A stretch of DNA of 64,000 bases from Caldilineaceae bacterium. GTDB taxonomy: Bacteria > Chloroflexota > Anaerolineae > Caldilineales > Caldilineaceae. Numbering within the stretch: position 1 is the first letter of the stretch; every line of letters starts with the position of its first letter. Below the pieces are notes generated by a model that saw nothing but the letters and a program-made list of their open reading frames with translations, was not told where the DNA came from and did not search any database. The DNA lies in NCBI GenBank assembly GCA_022842065.1, contig JALHQH010000028.1, forward strand, positions 82,566 to 146,565, in the 5' to 3' direction. This document shows positions 15,001 to 20,647 of this stretch, piece by piece. The position numbers and the translations under genes were made by a program.

Positions 15001-17296
15001 GACGCTCTACAGCAGTGGTGGCGGGGCATGGACAGCCCAAAGCAGTGTCAATGCGGTCACCAATGGGGGTGAAATCGACGTGCTGCTGCCCTTTGCCGAC
15101 CTTGGCATTGCCAACCCGGCGGCCACCTCCTTGCGGCTGCTTGGTGTGGTTGCCGAACGTGACTTGCTGGAGGTATGGGCCACGGTGCCCGACCAAAATC
15201 TAGGCCGCGTCTGGACCCAGTATATCGAGTTTGGGACCTTGGGCGCGGGCATTGTGCCGGCGGCCGGCGTCTGGGCCGACACCCAATTGAATGTGCAGGT
15301 CACGGCCAATCCGGCTGCCTCCACCTTGGTTGGCGTGGGCGACACGCTTGCGGTGACGGTGACGGTTCAGAATGTAGGTAGCGCCACCCTGCCCCAACTG
15401 ACGGTCGATGGGACGACCAGCGGCGGTGTGGCATTGAGTAACGCGCCGCAGGTGGCGACCAACATCCCGCCCTCCGGCACGGTCACCTTGCGGTTAGACG
15501 GCACGATCAACAGCAATGGCACCGTGGCATTGACCCTGGCCGACAGTTACCATCGCCCCTATGCACTGGAGACGCTCACATACGCTGTCGACACCACGCC
15601 ACCAGTCAGTGTGACCATCGCCATCAGCGCGGCCAATCCGGGTGATAATCTTGCCTTTGGCTTTGCCCAAGACGAGTCAACCATCGAACGCTTTGATCTG
15701 GAAGTCAACGGCACACTGACCCCCTGTAGTGCCGTTGGGGGTGCCTATCAATGCCTCTGGGCGGCTGGTAGCGCTGCCGCCGGCACCACCTTCACGCTGC
15801 GCGGCCGGGCGACCGATGCCCACGGCAATGAAGCGTGGAGTAGCGCGCGTCCGGTGGTGATCGATGCCACCCCACCGCAGTTGACCCTCGCACCGACCAC
15901 CCTGGCGGCGTTGAGCGATGGCCGCCTCCGCGAGGCCGAACGGACGCTGACCGGCAGCCTCACTGACACGGTAGCGGCGGCTTCGGCGCAGCTGTGTACT
16001 AGCGAGGCAACCGCAAATTGTACAAGTGAGACCGTACTCCCCGACGGCAGTTGGACGTTGCTGGCCCCGGCACTCGGCGATGGGGTGACGACGACGCTCA
16101 CCTTTATTGGCTATGATGTGGCCGGCAATGCCAGCCAGCCGGTGACGGCCACGGTGCTGGTCGATACGGTGGCCCCCACCTTCGGCCCCACCAACGTCGC
16201 TGCCGACGGCCCGATCCTGACGGCCAGCGGCACGATCACCGACGGTGACGCGGTGGCGCAGGTACAGCTTTATCTGCTCCTCCCCGACGGCGACAGCACG
16301 ATTGTCACTGGGACGGTGAGCGGCACAGGTTGGACGGCGGCCTATCCGTTTGCGCAGACCGGCCTGCACCAGGTGCTGGTCGTCGCCACCGACCGCGCCG
16401 GGAATCAGGCAACGCAGTTTGTGGGCGAGGTGGATGCGCAGCAGGTCCAACAGACGGTTAACTTGACGGTGACTGTGGTGGGCAGCGGTACTGTTACGCC
16501 GACCAGCGGCAGCTATCTTGCCGGTACGACCGTGCCGATCACCGCCACGGCTGCGACTGGTTGGTCATTTGCCGGCTGGTCAGGCGCGCTGAATACAACA
16601 ACCAATCCCACCACGCTGCTGTTGGATGGGGACAAAACCATCACCGCCACCTTTGCGCAGGATCACTATACGCTGATCACAGCTACCGTCGGCAGCGGCA
16701 CCATTCAGCTTCAACCGCAGCAGGCGAGCTATCTTTATGGCACGGTGGTGACGGCCACGGCGACCGCCAACAACGGCGCAACCTTTAGCGGCTGGCAAGG
16801 CGCGGCGACGGGCAGTAGTAACCCGGTCACCCTGACGATCACAAGCAATCAGGCGCTCACCGCGACCTTCACCGCTAATCCGTCCTACACGCTGACGGTC
16901 AATGTGGTGGGAGGTGGCGTGGTGACCCCGACCACCAGCAGCTATCTCGCCGGCACAACTGTGCCAATCACGGCCACGGCTAACAGTGGCTGGAGCTTTA
17001 GCGGCTGGAGTGGCGACCTGAGTGGCACGACGAACCCAACGAGTATTACGCTGGATAGCAACAAAACGATCACTGCCACCTTTACCGCCGATGCACCACC
17101 GGGCGACATCAATGGCGATATGGCGGTAAATGTGCTCGATCTGCAGGCAACGATCAACATGATCATGCACGACACCCAACCCGACGCCAGCCTCTTTGAC
17201 CTTGAGTGGTGGCAACATGCCGATCTGAACACCGACGGCGAATGGAATGTGCTCGATCTGCAACTGCTGATCAATCTGATCCAGGCCGCGCCATAG
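2..17296 (+). CDS. Giant secreted multidomain protein with C-terminal dockerin (5' partial)
   Basis: The frame is open to the left edge and the first Met (14) has no signal peptide, so the true start lies outside the window; at least 5760 residues are present. Approximate order of domains: hydrophobic, probably membrane-spanning segments (480-500, 565-585, 597-640); Asp-rich TSP3-like calcium repeats (865-995); Ig-like modules; LamG-like domain (1386-1586); YWTD/LDLR-B-like propeller repeats (1786-2060); DUF11-like segment (2110-2220); three large units of YWTD propeller plus pre-peptidase C-terminal (PPC) domains with EPNN motifs (2235-4250); a proprotein-convertase P-like domain (4255-4411); PPC and Ig-like domains; a DOMON-like domain (4900-5075); three InlB B-repeat-like modules (5480-5695); a type I dockerin with two Ca loops, DINGDMAVNVLDL and DLNTDGEWNVLDL (5696-5760). 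It is an adhesion or scaffold-type surface protein with no catalytic domain recognised. The two downstream cohesin proteins are its likely partners. Confidence 0.93.
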   Translation, partial: KIVPMLEVTLPDQSSLPRTATGAIDNGLLDKYGISVRPAGNGGYLLYAPLNLVEDAITGNKVAFNTQLIYQNSASWKPQQLRLTWLVQVLNETYNSPEAANKALKAGNGTGQNQPTILHAYYTDFHLTGLNVREDRGVELAILYEDPATDNNINEDDALINLTNGLDASFLSNRDCDLVDNKGLCVGNGQRDITIPVIKQRWDSQSNSGTTAGQRWGIPANRLRVETYRFAHEDEATMVAGGQHAPAILNSRFTNPQTNRAALLVVRESRFRANNIDVRAAGDTAITWLGRNLQISLTGINETIIGNYTLAPYQRVNNTWTRQSPLEVVRDLESRYPLTAIGNSTVPTVTLDAQVALVMVTLNAGQGNQTVLSQSGNNGLISTLNGSGALQFKGADLSDEGLRQLYTQAAANVGGAAAYLARDTLLKSTGLSEQQWTDLTNKLNKLTSSNSGSSGLSINQLEFEQNVIKVSRVVERTEPAEFRKRAGVLMLAGLITGIVVSNLKGGQTAGEIILSSFATFSQTLDAVMNYRLVLQELKTLPDLGKNAINQTIQRFGFSLNSSVAKAGAVGAVIGAGVTWALFFAAWGKGGLATDSVAFNSLLAGAIASTLVLVLVFFVGLSVVGAIVLAVVAIFDLIILIICKAGVKAACSLGITEALTKLITEWIYTGGVMIDTKADPSITNIEDARMRLTKPEQGLVVGNSARFTVDLFTYVRHAAPEPGIIYHYDNFFTPADLRSTTVKYSFDNTERKLAADLNQTNWGGVIGYSWVEAEVPSPVVGWLVPTVQSKNLYQAARTDTLTSGVYQFSTAKINQQFPLYLNTGLALPRYDCWFQICVHKAAKSTTSTDLGKSFLLDILPATLDGFVTWSELGAQIDPDGDGLGKQVDPNPAKWDTDNDGVPDGIEYEYGIKRGYGFNPQVADADNDGLNDALELRHETNPRKADSDGDGLTDAEEVNGYTLTLGGRTIFVTSNPLARDTDSDGMSDSVERRLNGIDPIRYPFNPRAFNDAPTRLYTSIDDVDRVFAVNQSTTVTTTVLNGTAPANALIATGVFSTTLPSQLGGATQTRNFTLLPSTQSNIVLQGQAAATNGDFTIKTGAAADLVPIGTKASGPADDIILDTPIRVTIDSDQPNLPALTQGAFVQPDLTVVIGGTATDPTSAIAKVEVAVNNGAFNPATGTGLWAYAVDIPNSSGTLPINVRAFDAVNNSNAANFNLTIDGASPSLSVNLTPGALRRVQRNAENQWTLPIDGNVSDATAGVASVTVQIGSSANQVITPTQIVNGQWQLTYAFDEVSINADPSPTGVYTLTVTARDNALPDGNPTVQVIPFVIDMTPPTVEMQSHRSDEQITDGAVFTGTVQDSHAAVASVEYAFVEAGTVFATQETLLQLPLNDLPSTVLFRNNANSPTRIFCLDESCPTSGSAGTDGTAASFDGNDLLRSFEPLDLPESGLTTAFWFKTSCANCGLFSTIAGQYPTQTGHDRDLFLASGNVCVAVQTGASTETRCSGGTNYADNNWHQVVHTLGAGGNRLYLDGALAVSSPTTASTFTAQDRLLVGHAAAATTPFLTGALDDFVIYHSELPTAAVAALYRRWQPATLAGNSWSFAVPSGLEGYYQIDMRAMDSVGNRGEARGDWPQLRATIDTKLPTFDLNVVYAGTGSSATTRYNATVTDDNLTTDNYNFLCPLTPEQLRYAVDPALLRFAGPGLAPEDLAAIVAQCTQPGFQSSLVAATACDEYGHCAAAIPSQAVAYIGTYRNQLAPTGSLPNAIERVNLSDPTNRVRLLERDGRLILDLAVDETAGKLYWAEMNEGAYAQSAGVWRANLDGTGSQQLVSGLTAYGAEALQIAIDPVGNKLYWTQGYQLWWANLDGTLKQVLYSIPPDPNFTGGLVDFMQIGDVAVDAANNRLYLSERRQRETLADVNNGIRYSGPTYKHTLIVTTDLNGGTPSFFAGVADGCTYANFYANLGVGVGAGQDPKTCLIAGSNGFDVEALAVRDGTLYWTAIDPDGVNAGVYGRTPGSPIFTVAPLALTGNSNGLRTTPLPQLYIDGAGVGLFVGLEQQIVRGEKAGAFSQFTSFVDSTPPPVGTSRRSSTALSAMTVIETSQFTEEDADLVVGITSPATVVIDGDTVRYDLTVRNDAALPAADSLLTLTLPESTTFAGASRACVDGGATVTCDLGRFTGLTQTSFSISVTVSASAVHPLTATVTVDATTPDRAPANNSATHSRITAAPTFSALPGLPYVYYGDNERLTRIPLFGDHTAEPLFLNPSTAGSIIATDAGRDRLFVITGDDKLVTMAPNGSGRLQLADANPVTLSTRGRLHLAVDESTGRVYWSEISTFYLTTIKSANADGSDVQTIVPNVMDQRGLVVDAIRRKLLWVASDTWQRQEFIFRSDLDGSNREIVYTAPAGTPIRYLTLDPYAQQLYWIEPTTAGGALVWADADGARPLTLLTDLGADVRGLLVRPAENALYLVSYNELARTELDGNNWTTVADLSRRTYDGLRLPVSDTVFSPTLINRPGGNLAYVIGTTFATPSCVTNDGHEPNNSAATAKAISGGATTGALCTTRASLPTDRDFYTVTVPNGKQLNVTLTDLPADYNLYVQRNGVTLGTSLNSGLTNDTLALPNYEGDGTYVIAVFSNTPVNNVNPYTLNVNLTDAPPRTTFTDAECLAVDPSDAAGGAGNYQQSQATPLTLGTPSTGALCYENDIDFYSFNAVAGQTFTFDLPVRPAAYGLHLYRPNGTFFNAWGPSGFNTPVILDTTGQWAVAVRMADLVSTTDTYQLLVTDDTCGVNDSWEPNNLPGQAATIAGSARVAGTLCDAADADYFAFTATSGQVLTLNYPANPAGGVLRLLNADGVEQGRVLPGAQGRFTLSAGSYTLELRNGALATADAGYLFQWLLDAPQPAADSYLYYTDGLAGQLYRVALSADHSREPIFLTTTLSLSGQAIAADRVRGTLFSFNPIHDTDGFIVRSNVDPFDGSGYTEVVAAPNPDGVAVPPVAIAVDELTGRIYWVQPQGASASTGSTIRSAAADGSDNQQIMGAGNNRSSLAIDPIRGYLYWTENDAIRRSELDGGNIVTVRAAVSGQTVRDLAVDPFAQTLYWIDPTQNSLFRAGTDGSGATAIITGLATDARGVAVQPLQGALYYSSGATLYQALLDGSNPAPIAQLSGAYNGQSNLDANAFPVISIAQPGSALVLGGGSPLASPCTLADSNEPNNAPGSATALTLSDTTELYGALCNSTTGQPADVDYYVVSVADRKTMTATLSEMPANYRVIVQAPAGVNQGFSDNDGLADDTVNVSNTSGAGVDYTIIVMGYGFQNTNQYKLTLTLGDVPVPVPGDEQCSAVDSYDSPGVGNGTLSTATGLTFGTAYAAALCYTADVDMYAFDGVAGQTLTIDLPVRPADYNLTLYDPTGTLTTVISATTTPAYGDEVTLAASGRYTLAVSFPNLTPTDAQYQLLVTDNNCVATDANEPNNSAPFATLLTDGSRVRATLCSAADVDLYQITATAGQQVTLNYPANPTAATLRLLPAAGGPEVGTVSAGSQGIFTIPASGDYLLRAEDNTLATAATPYLFELLLGSQPAPSGSPYIYYNRSSDLIRTSVLSGTVEPLLLGDGFVGGPALAADSVRGKLYLLDHFERIVRVDPDGTNAQVIVADTGPDVFRFTKSVAVDERSGRVYWTQASFGVVSDIRSANPDGSDVQTVVTGVVGDQGIAIDPVGGYLYWVEEKFYMPVSALVDLISRARLDGSNAEVIYVAPEGRQIHDLTVDAFAQTLYWRDPTQNRLLRAPAAGSGDATVIATVTGARGFVVQPLSDELYFVADSQLWRADRAGNNAVAVVRLDGQYNGVSNLDANVFYPTTITSPESNLALAYSVGFAQPCGSSNILEPNDTMATAAAISPGTLTAALCTASLTQVDQYDYYKLTVADGQQISVTLTDLPADYGLVLIADGVGVGWSYNAGTADEFLTQINRTGASVVYTILVNQSSGGSALPYTLTVDVATAPPPPPPPAPPGDACAPYDSYDQPGVLGNQTRTAATPISYNTPITAALCYQADQDYYSFTGVVGENVTIDLPVRPDDYYLSIYDPAGNYYSGIFPGSWLSYGSDFTLNQSGTWSVVVWSPNLTPTTQQYQLVLGVNTACSGLDPYEPNNEEYNAYTVITRTVTLRTMLCAASDTDWYAFPVSVGDRVQVKRQSLVPNMRLFASVPGGGSFELDADLNFVINSAGDFKLGVAAPQSNTTQNLPYEIDVQISAPPAPTPVPNNWSCSVYSSSDLPKAIDDLTTVGSTVNVPVNGTVTHVSLNDLTFNHGGLYGLSFGLGAPDGTATDLFAFDDYNFYTWCGGGNCQFSIDDDAIEGLEPPFPPTSGTFRPSRNSFAGFQGKASNGVWTLYVTDANESGGDDVGDTTGDLYGWSLEVCVDNGNPPDPTPTATPTPQPTPQPGDGAPIGTATATSIIVTPTPEVCTVTPDSFEEDDSVATAQLFDVGSGSSAGHNFDTASDADWYQIALSAGLQYTLTALTVDTAQRVTLALFDVDGVTPLRTTAALLTYTPTASGRYYVRANSASGLGVSLCRSAYSLVLTSNNPNAAAIPVPTGTPLPPGHTAPPISAGIRTPADGTVLTTLTPITIEVGLNTVNQIDNARLLLNGSPLAEYPNGAPVPAAPTDLIWPVTWTPGQAGTYQLTAVLTDSTGLTATSSVNTLYVDLAAPDLTIITETVTLARLTAENGYRLHGAALDDSEVASVEVSLDSGAWQTAVVSDSQWSLALAPLALANPDGGTLNVAARATDKAGRTANATASMLVDVIPPGVFTPTVSLSSGVLITPSQVITDLNVRLAWPAISGATAVYAGWTATPTTILAALTTYGAGTGNHDQTITEASALYAQIIAVDANGNETAYRSGPYYFDSAPTPDLIADLAQMNWTGSGGKQVGQMITDRGVQKLFAGWNSDSLRLRWQGLNLASDGDLYLYLGTGNGGTTTLFDPNGTGTSSGLPFNANYLIRLSAALTPTLYSSGGGAWTAQSSVNAVTNGGEIDVLLPFADLGIANPAATSLRLLGVVAERDLLEVWATVPDQNLGRVWTQYIEFGTLGAGIVPAAGVWADTQLNVQVTANPAASTLVGVGDTLAVTVTVQNVGSATLPQLTVDGTTSGGVALSNAPQVATNIPPSGTVTLRLDGTINSNGTVALTLADSYHRPYALETLTYAVDTTPPVSVTIAISAANPGDNLAFGFAQDESTIERFDLEVNGTLTPCSAVGGAYQCLWAAGSAAAGTTFTLRGRATDAHGNEAWSSARPVVIDATPPQLTLAPTTLAALSDGRLREAERTLTGSLTDTVAAASAQLCTSEATANCTSETVLPDGSWTLLAPALGDGVTTTLTFIGYDVAGNASQPVTATVLVDTVAPTFGPTNVAADGPILTASGTITDGDAVAQVQLYLLLPDGDSTIVTGTVSGTGWTAAYPFAQTGLHQVLVVATDRAGNQATQFVGEVDAQQVQQTVNLTVTVVGSGTVTPTSGSYLAGTTVPITATAATGWSFAGWSGALNTTTNPTTLLLDGDKTITATFAQDHYTLITATVGSGTIQLQPQQASYLYGTVVTATATANNGATFSGWQGAATGSSNPVTLTITSNQALTATFTANPSYTLTVNVVGGGVVTPTTSSYLAGTTVPITATANSGWSFSGWSGDLSGTTNPTSITLDSNKTITATFTADAPPGDINGDMAVNVLDLQATINMIMHDTQPDASLFDLEWWQHADLNTDGEWNVLDLQLLINLIQAAP

Positions 17297-17302
17297 CGCA
17301 GA

Positions 17303-17349
17303 TCTGGTGTGGTGGCGGGTATGCACAACGCAGCCGCCACCACACCAGA
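17303..17349 (+). repeat. Hairpin between dockerin and cohesin genes
   Basis: Perfect 16-bp inverted repeat (17303-17318 with 17334-17349, loop 15 nt). It lies between the stop of the giant gene and the ribosome binding site (aaaaggaaac) of the first cohesin gene. There is no T-run, so it is unlikely to be a simple terminator. It could be an mRNA processing or stability element that sets different levels of the giant protein and the cohesins. Confidence 0.5.
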
Positions 17350-17364
17350 CAAAAGGAAACGACC

Positions 17365-18126
17365 ATGAATCAACAAAGCCGCCGGCTCAGCCTGGCGTTT
17401 ACCTTGCTATTATCACTTGTGCTAATCCTCGTTGCGGTCGCTGCTCATTTACCGGCCCAAGCGGCCGGGAACAACCTGACGCTCGCTACGGTCACTGCAG
17501 CCGCCGGCACCAGTGGCAGCTTTGCGATCACGCTGGACAACAATGATGCCGTGGCCTCTGGGCAACTGCGCTTTACCTACGCCGCCAGCCTGGGGCTGAC
17601 CATCACCGGCGTGCAAGTCACCGACCGCACGGCCGGTTTTACCAGCACAGGGAGCAGCTATAACACCGGCAATGCGAGTTTGGCTGGCTACCAGGTACTT
17701 TTCTATAACCTGAACAGCCTGACCATCGCGCCCGGCACAGGGGCGATTCTCACCATTTCTTATACGACAGCGGCCAATGCTAGCGGGAATACCGACTTGC
17801 GTTTTACCCAGGCCATTCTCGCCAACACCGCCGCGCAAGCGCTCCCGGTTACGCCCGTCGATGGTTCATTGACGCTCCAAGCCGAAACCGTCACACCCAC
17901 GGCCACCAGCACAGCCACGACGACGCCAACGCCGACGATCGCCGACATAGTGACGCCGACTGTGACCAATACGCCAATGGCGACTGCCACCAGTGGCGAA
18001 ACCTTGGCCACTGCAACGCCGACGCCGACGCTGACCGCCACCGCCGAAGCAGAAGGAACGCCCAACACGCCGACGCCGGTCACGTCGCTGCCGGCGCAGA
18101 TTTATTTGCCGCTGATTCAGCGTTAA
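17365..18126 (+). CDS. Secreted cohesin-domain protein
   Basis: 253 aa. The ATG at 17365 is chosen because it follows an AAAAGGAAA ribosome binding site and opens a typical signal peptide (MNQQSRR, hydrophobic stretch, cleavage near AQA-AG). Residues about 35-170 form one cohesin-like beta domain (start [23 protein letters not shown] near its end). A Thr/Pro-rich linker (about 175-240) follows, and the protein ends in IYLPLIQR. The domain is nearly the same as that of the next gene, so the two arose by tandem duplication. Cohesins bind dockerins, and the upstream giant protein ends in one, so a direct pair is likely (inference). The end motif recurs in other exported proteins of this window and may be a sorting signal. 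No enzymatic domain is present. Confidence 0.88.
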   Translation: MNQQSRRLSLAFTLLLSLVLILVAVAAHLPAQAAGNNLTLATVTAAAGTSGSFAITLDNNDAVASGQLRFTYAASLGLTITGVQVTDRTAGFTSTGSSYNTGNASLAGYQVLFYNLNSLTIAPGTGAILTISYTTAANASGNTDLRFTQAILANTAAQALPVTPVDGSLTLQAETVTPTATSTATTTPTPTIADIVTPTVTNTPMATATSGETLATATPTPTLTATAEAEGTPNTPTPVTSLPAQIYLPLIQR

Positions 18127-18214
18127 CAAGCGGCATGAATTGAGCTATCGCCCGCGTACCATCGGCAACCATCTTTGGCGCAAGCACACTCTGAGTGATG
18201 AAAAAGGAACCCTA

Positions 18215-20512
18215 ATGAAACGACCGCATCTGTGGAGAAACGCATACCTGCACATCGTGCTGCTCTTCTCCCTCATCGCCCCCTTTGTCACAAGCGTAGC
18301 AACGGTTGTGTATAGTCTGCCGGTCCACGCCGCCGGGAATACGATAACCCTTGACACCGTCACCGCTGCCGCTGACACAAGTGGTAGCTTTGCGATCACG
18401 CTGGACAACAGCGACGCCGTGGCCTCCGGCCAAGTGCGCTTTACCTATGCCGCCAGCCTCGGCATGACGATTACCGGCGTGCAGGTCACCAACCGCACCA
18501 CCGGCTTTACCAGCACCATCAGCACCTATAACACCGGCAATGCGAGTTTGCTCGGCTATCAAGTGCTCTTCTATAACTTGAGCAGCCTCACCATCGCCCC
18601 CGGCACCGGGGCGATTCTCACGATTTCGTATACGCTGGCGGCCAACGCCAGCGGCAACTCGGCCTTGTCTTTTACACAAGCCATTCTTGCCAATACCGCT
18701 GCGCAAGCACTCCCGGTCACCCCGGTTAATGGGGCCCTTACCATCACTGCCCCCACGGCCACTGCCACCGCAACCATAAGCCCATCGACGACACCAACCA
18801 ACACAGCTATACCAACAGGCACGGCGACGGGTACATCCACTGCCACGGCGACAGCAACCAAGACCGCGACCACGGCACCAAGCGCAACAGCCACAGCAAC
18901 AAGCACACCGCTGCCAACCGCCACGGCAACCACCATACCAACGACGACACCGACTAAGACCGCGACCACGACACCAAGCGCAACCACTACGGCGACAAGC
19001 ACACCGCTGCCAACCGCCACGTCAACTACCATACCGACGACGACACCGACTAAGACCGCGACCACGGCACCAAGCGCGACGGCGACAGCAACAAGCACAC
19101 CGCTGCCAACAGCCACGTCAACTACCATACCGACGACGACACCGACTAAGACCGCAACCACGACACCAAGCGCGACGGCCACAGCGACAAGCACGCCGCT
19201 GCCAACCGCCACGGCAACTACCATGCCGACCACGACACCGACTAAGACCGTAACCACGACACCAAGCGCAACCACTACGGCAACGCCGACAGCAACGCCA
19301 ACGAGCACAGCAACCAATACGGCGACAGCACCGAGCACACCAACCAGTATCTCAACCGCCACCGGCACACCAACCGCGACGGGCACGCCGACACCGACCA
19401 ACATACTGACGGGCACACCGACGGCAACGAATCTACCGACCGCTACCGAGACGGGCACCGCTACCACCACTTCGACGCCGACGGCCACACCGACGCCAAC
19501 CGGCACCGCAACGAGCATACCGACGATCACGCCAACAATCACGCCAACAATCACACCGACACCGACGAATAGCCTGATTTATGTGAGCAGCAGTCGCAAT
19601 GGCCGGGTCGATGGGCTGGCATATCGCGACGAGGATATTCTGCTCTATGATCGGGTAACCAATCGCTGGCAAATGTTCTTCGATGGCTCGGATGTGGGGG
19701 TCGCCAACGCGGATCTTGACGCCTTTGCGCGGTTGGATGATGGCAGCATCTTGATGAGCTTTGACAAACGGATGCGCTTCCCGGCGTTTGGGGTGGTTGA
19801 TGATTCCGACCTGGTCAAATTCGTGCCGATCCAGTTGGGCAACCATACCAGTGGGATCTTTGAATTCTTCTTCGACGGCTCGGCGGTCGATCTGACGACG
19901 GAAGGGGAGGATATCGACGCCGTCCACTACACGAGCGATGGCCAACTGCTGATCAGCGTTTATGGGAACGCACGGGTTGGCACACTCCTTGCCCGGGATG
20001 AGGATTTGTTACGCTTTACGCCCACCGCGCTCGGGGCAACCACCGCGGGCAGTTGGGCGCTCTACTTCGATGGCTCGGCGGTGGCATTAACCAAGGGCGA
20101 CGAAGATGTGGCCGCGGCAACCTTTGATGGCGCCGGTAATCTCTATCTGGCAACCAAGGGCAACTTCGATGCGAGTAGTCTGAATAGCATCCAAGGGGAT
20201 AATGATGATCTCTTTGGCTGTAGCTTGGCTGCAGTCGGGGAGAATGTCACGGCTTGTACCTTCTTCCCCTTCTTCAATGGCGACCGCCACCGCTTCAATC
20301 GTCCGATCGATGGCGTGAGCTTGGGCACGGACAATCTACTAGCGATGACCGACGCCCGCAGTGAGGCCGCGCAAGCCGAGGATGCCCAATTCGAGGTCTT
20401 TCCCGATGAGCCGGTGACCGATGATGAAGAGTTCGACAGCTATGATGACAGCCAGGTTGATGAGACACCACTGGAAGATGTCGAGCTTTACCTGCCAATC
20501 ATCAACCGGTAG
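18215..20512 (+). CDS. Secreted cohesin protein with repetitive Thr/Pro stalk and Asp-rich C-terminal repeats
   Basis: 765 aa. The start is placed at ATG 18215 after AAAAAGGAACC; the reading frame extends 25 codons upstream but lacks a signal peptide there. Order: signal peptide (about 1-40), cohesin-like domain (about 42-180) very close to that of the preceding gene, a Thr/Pro/Ala-rich stalk of roughly 270 residues with 32-residue repeats, then a domain (about 450-740) with at least three repeats of the type DEDILLYDR...FDGSDVGV...DLDAF, possibly a calcium-binding beta-propeller. The extreme C-terminus is LYLPIINR, like other exported proteins here. The likely role is to present a cohesin away from the cell surface for the dockerin of the giant protein. 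The stalk is a likely O-glycosylation region (inference). Confidence 0.87.
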   Translation: MKRPHLWRNAYLHIVLLFSLIAPFVTSVATVVYSLPVHAAGNTITLDTVTAAADTSGSFAITLDNSDAVASGQVRFTYAASLGMTITGVQVTNRTTGFTSTISTYNTGNASLLGYQVLFYNLSSLTIAPGTGAILTISYTLAANASGNSALSFTQAILANTAAQALPVTPVNGALTITAPTATATATISPSTTPTNTAIPTGTATGTSTATATATKTATTAPSATATATSTPLPTATATTIPTTTPTKTATTTPSATTTATSTPLPTATSTTIPTTTPTKTATTAPSATATATSTPLPTATSTTIPTTTPTKTATTTPSATATATSTPLPTATATTMPTTTPTKTVTTTPSATTTATPTATPTSTATNTATAPSTPTSISTATGTPTATGTPTPTNILTGTPTATNLPTATETGTATTTSTPTATPTPTGTATSIPTITPTITPTITPTPTNSLIYVSSSRNGRVDGLAYRDEDILLYDRVTNRWQMFFDGSDVGVANADLDAFARLDDGSILMSFDKRMRFPAFGVVDDSDLVKFVPIQLGNHTSGIFEFFFDGSAVDLTTEGEDIDAVHYTSDGQLLISVYGNARVGTLLARDEDLLRFTPTALGATTAGSWALYFDGSAVALTKGDEDVAAATFDGAGNLYLATKGNFDASSLNSIQGDNDDLFGCSLAAVGENVTACTFFPFFNGDRHRFNRPIDGVSLGTDNLLAMTDARSEAAQAEDAQFEVFPDEPVTDDEEFDSYDDSQVDETPLEDVELYLPIINR
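18860..19282 (+). repeat. 96-bp in-frame tandem repeats (stalk of cohesin protein)
   Basis: Four complete 96-bp units (18860, 18956, 19052, 19148) and a partial fifth from 19244. Each encodes 32 residues beginning KTATT and containing STPLPTAT. The units differ by only a few substitutions, so copy number could change by slippage or recombination without breaking the frame. Confidence 0.9.
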
Positions 20513-20533
20513 GGGGAAACAAACCGTGCCATA

Positions 20534-20591
20534 AAACGATCGGGCTTAGTGATGACCGGCAATTGCCGGTCATCACTAAGCCCGATCGTTT
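20534..20591. terminator. Bidirectional palindrome between convergent genes
   Basis: Perfect 58-bp palindrome with 29-bp arms and no spacer. It begins with aaacgatcgggc and ends with its exact complement, giving a short A-run and T-run at the two ends. It sits between the stop of the second cohesin gene (+) and the stop of the SARP-like regulator (-), the position expected of a shared terminator. Confidence 0.75.
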
Positions 20592-20647
20592 GCATTCTGC
20601 GATGCGTTGGGCAACGCGCCCCAACGTGAAATTCCCCAGCGTCCCGC

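Noticed and set aside
18860..19282. CRISPR-like regular repeats
   Set aside because: The 96-bp period has no unique spacers and is a coding repeat; no cas genes were seen anywhere in the window.
18571..19554. - strand frame with a Val/Gly/Ala repeat protein
   Set aside because: Reverse strand of the Thr/Pro stalk repeats; the + strand has signal peptide, cohesin domain and ribosome binding site.
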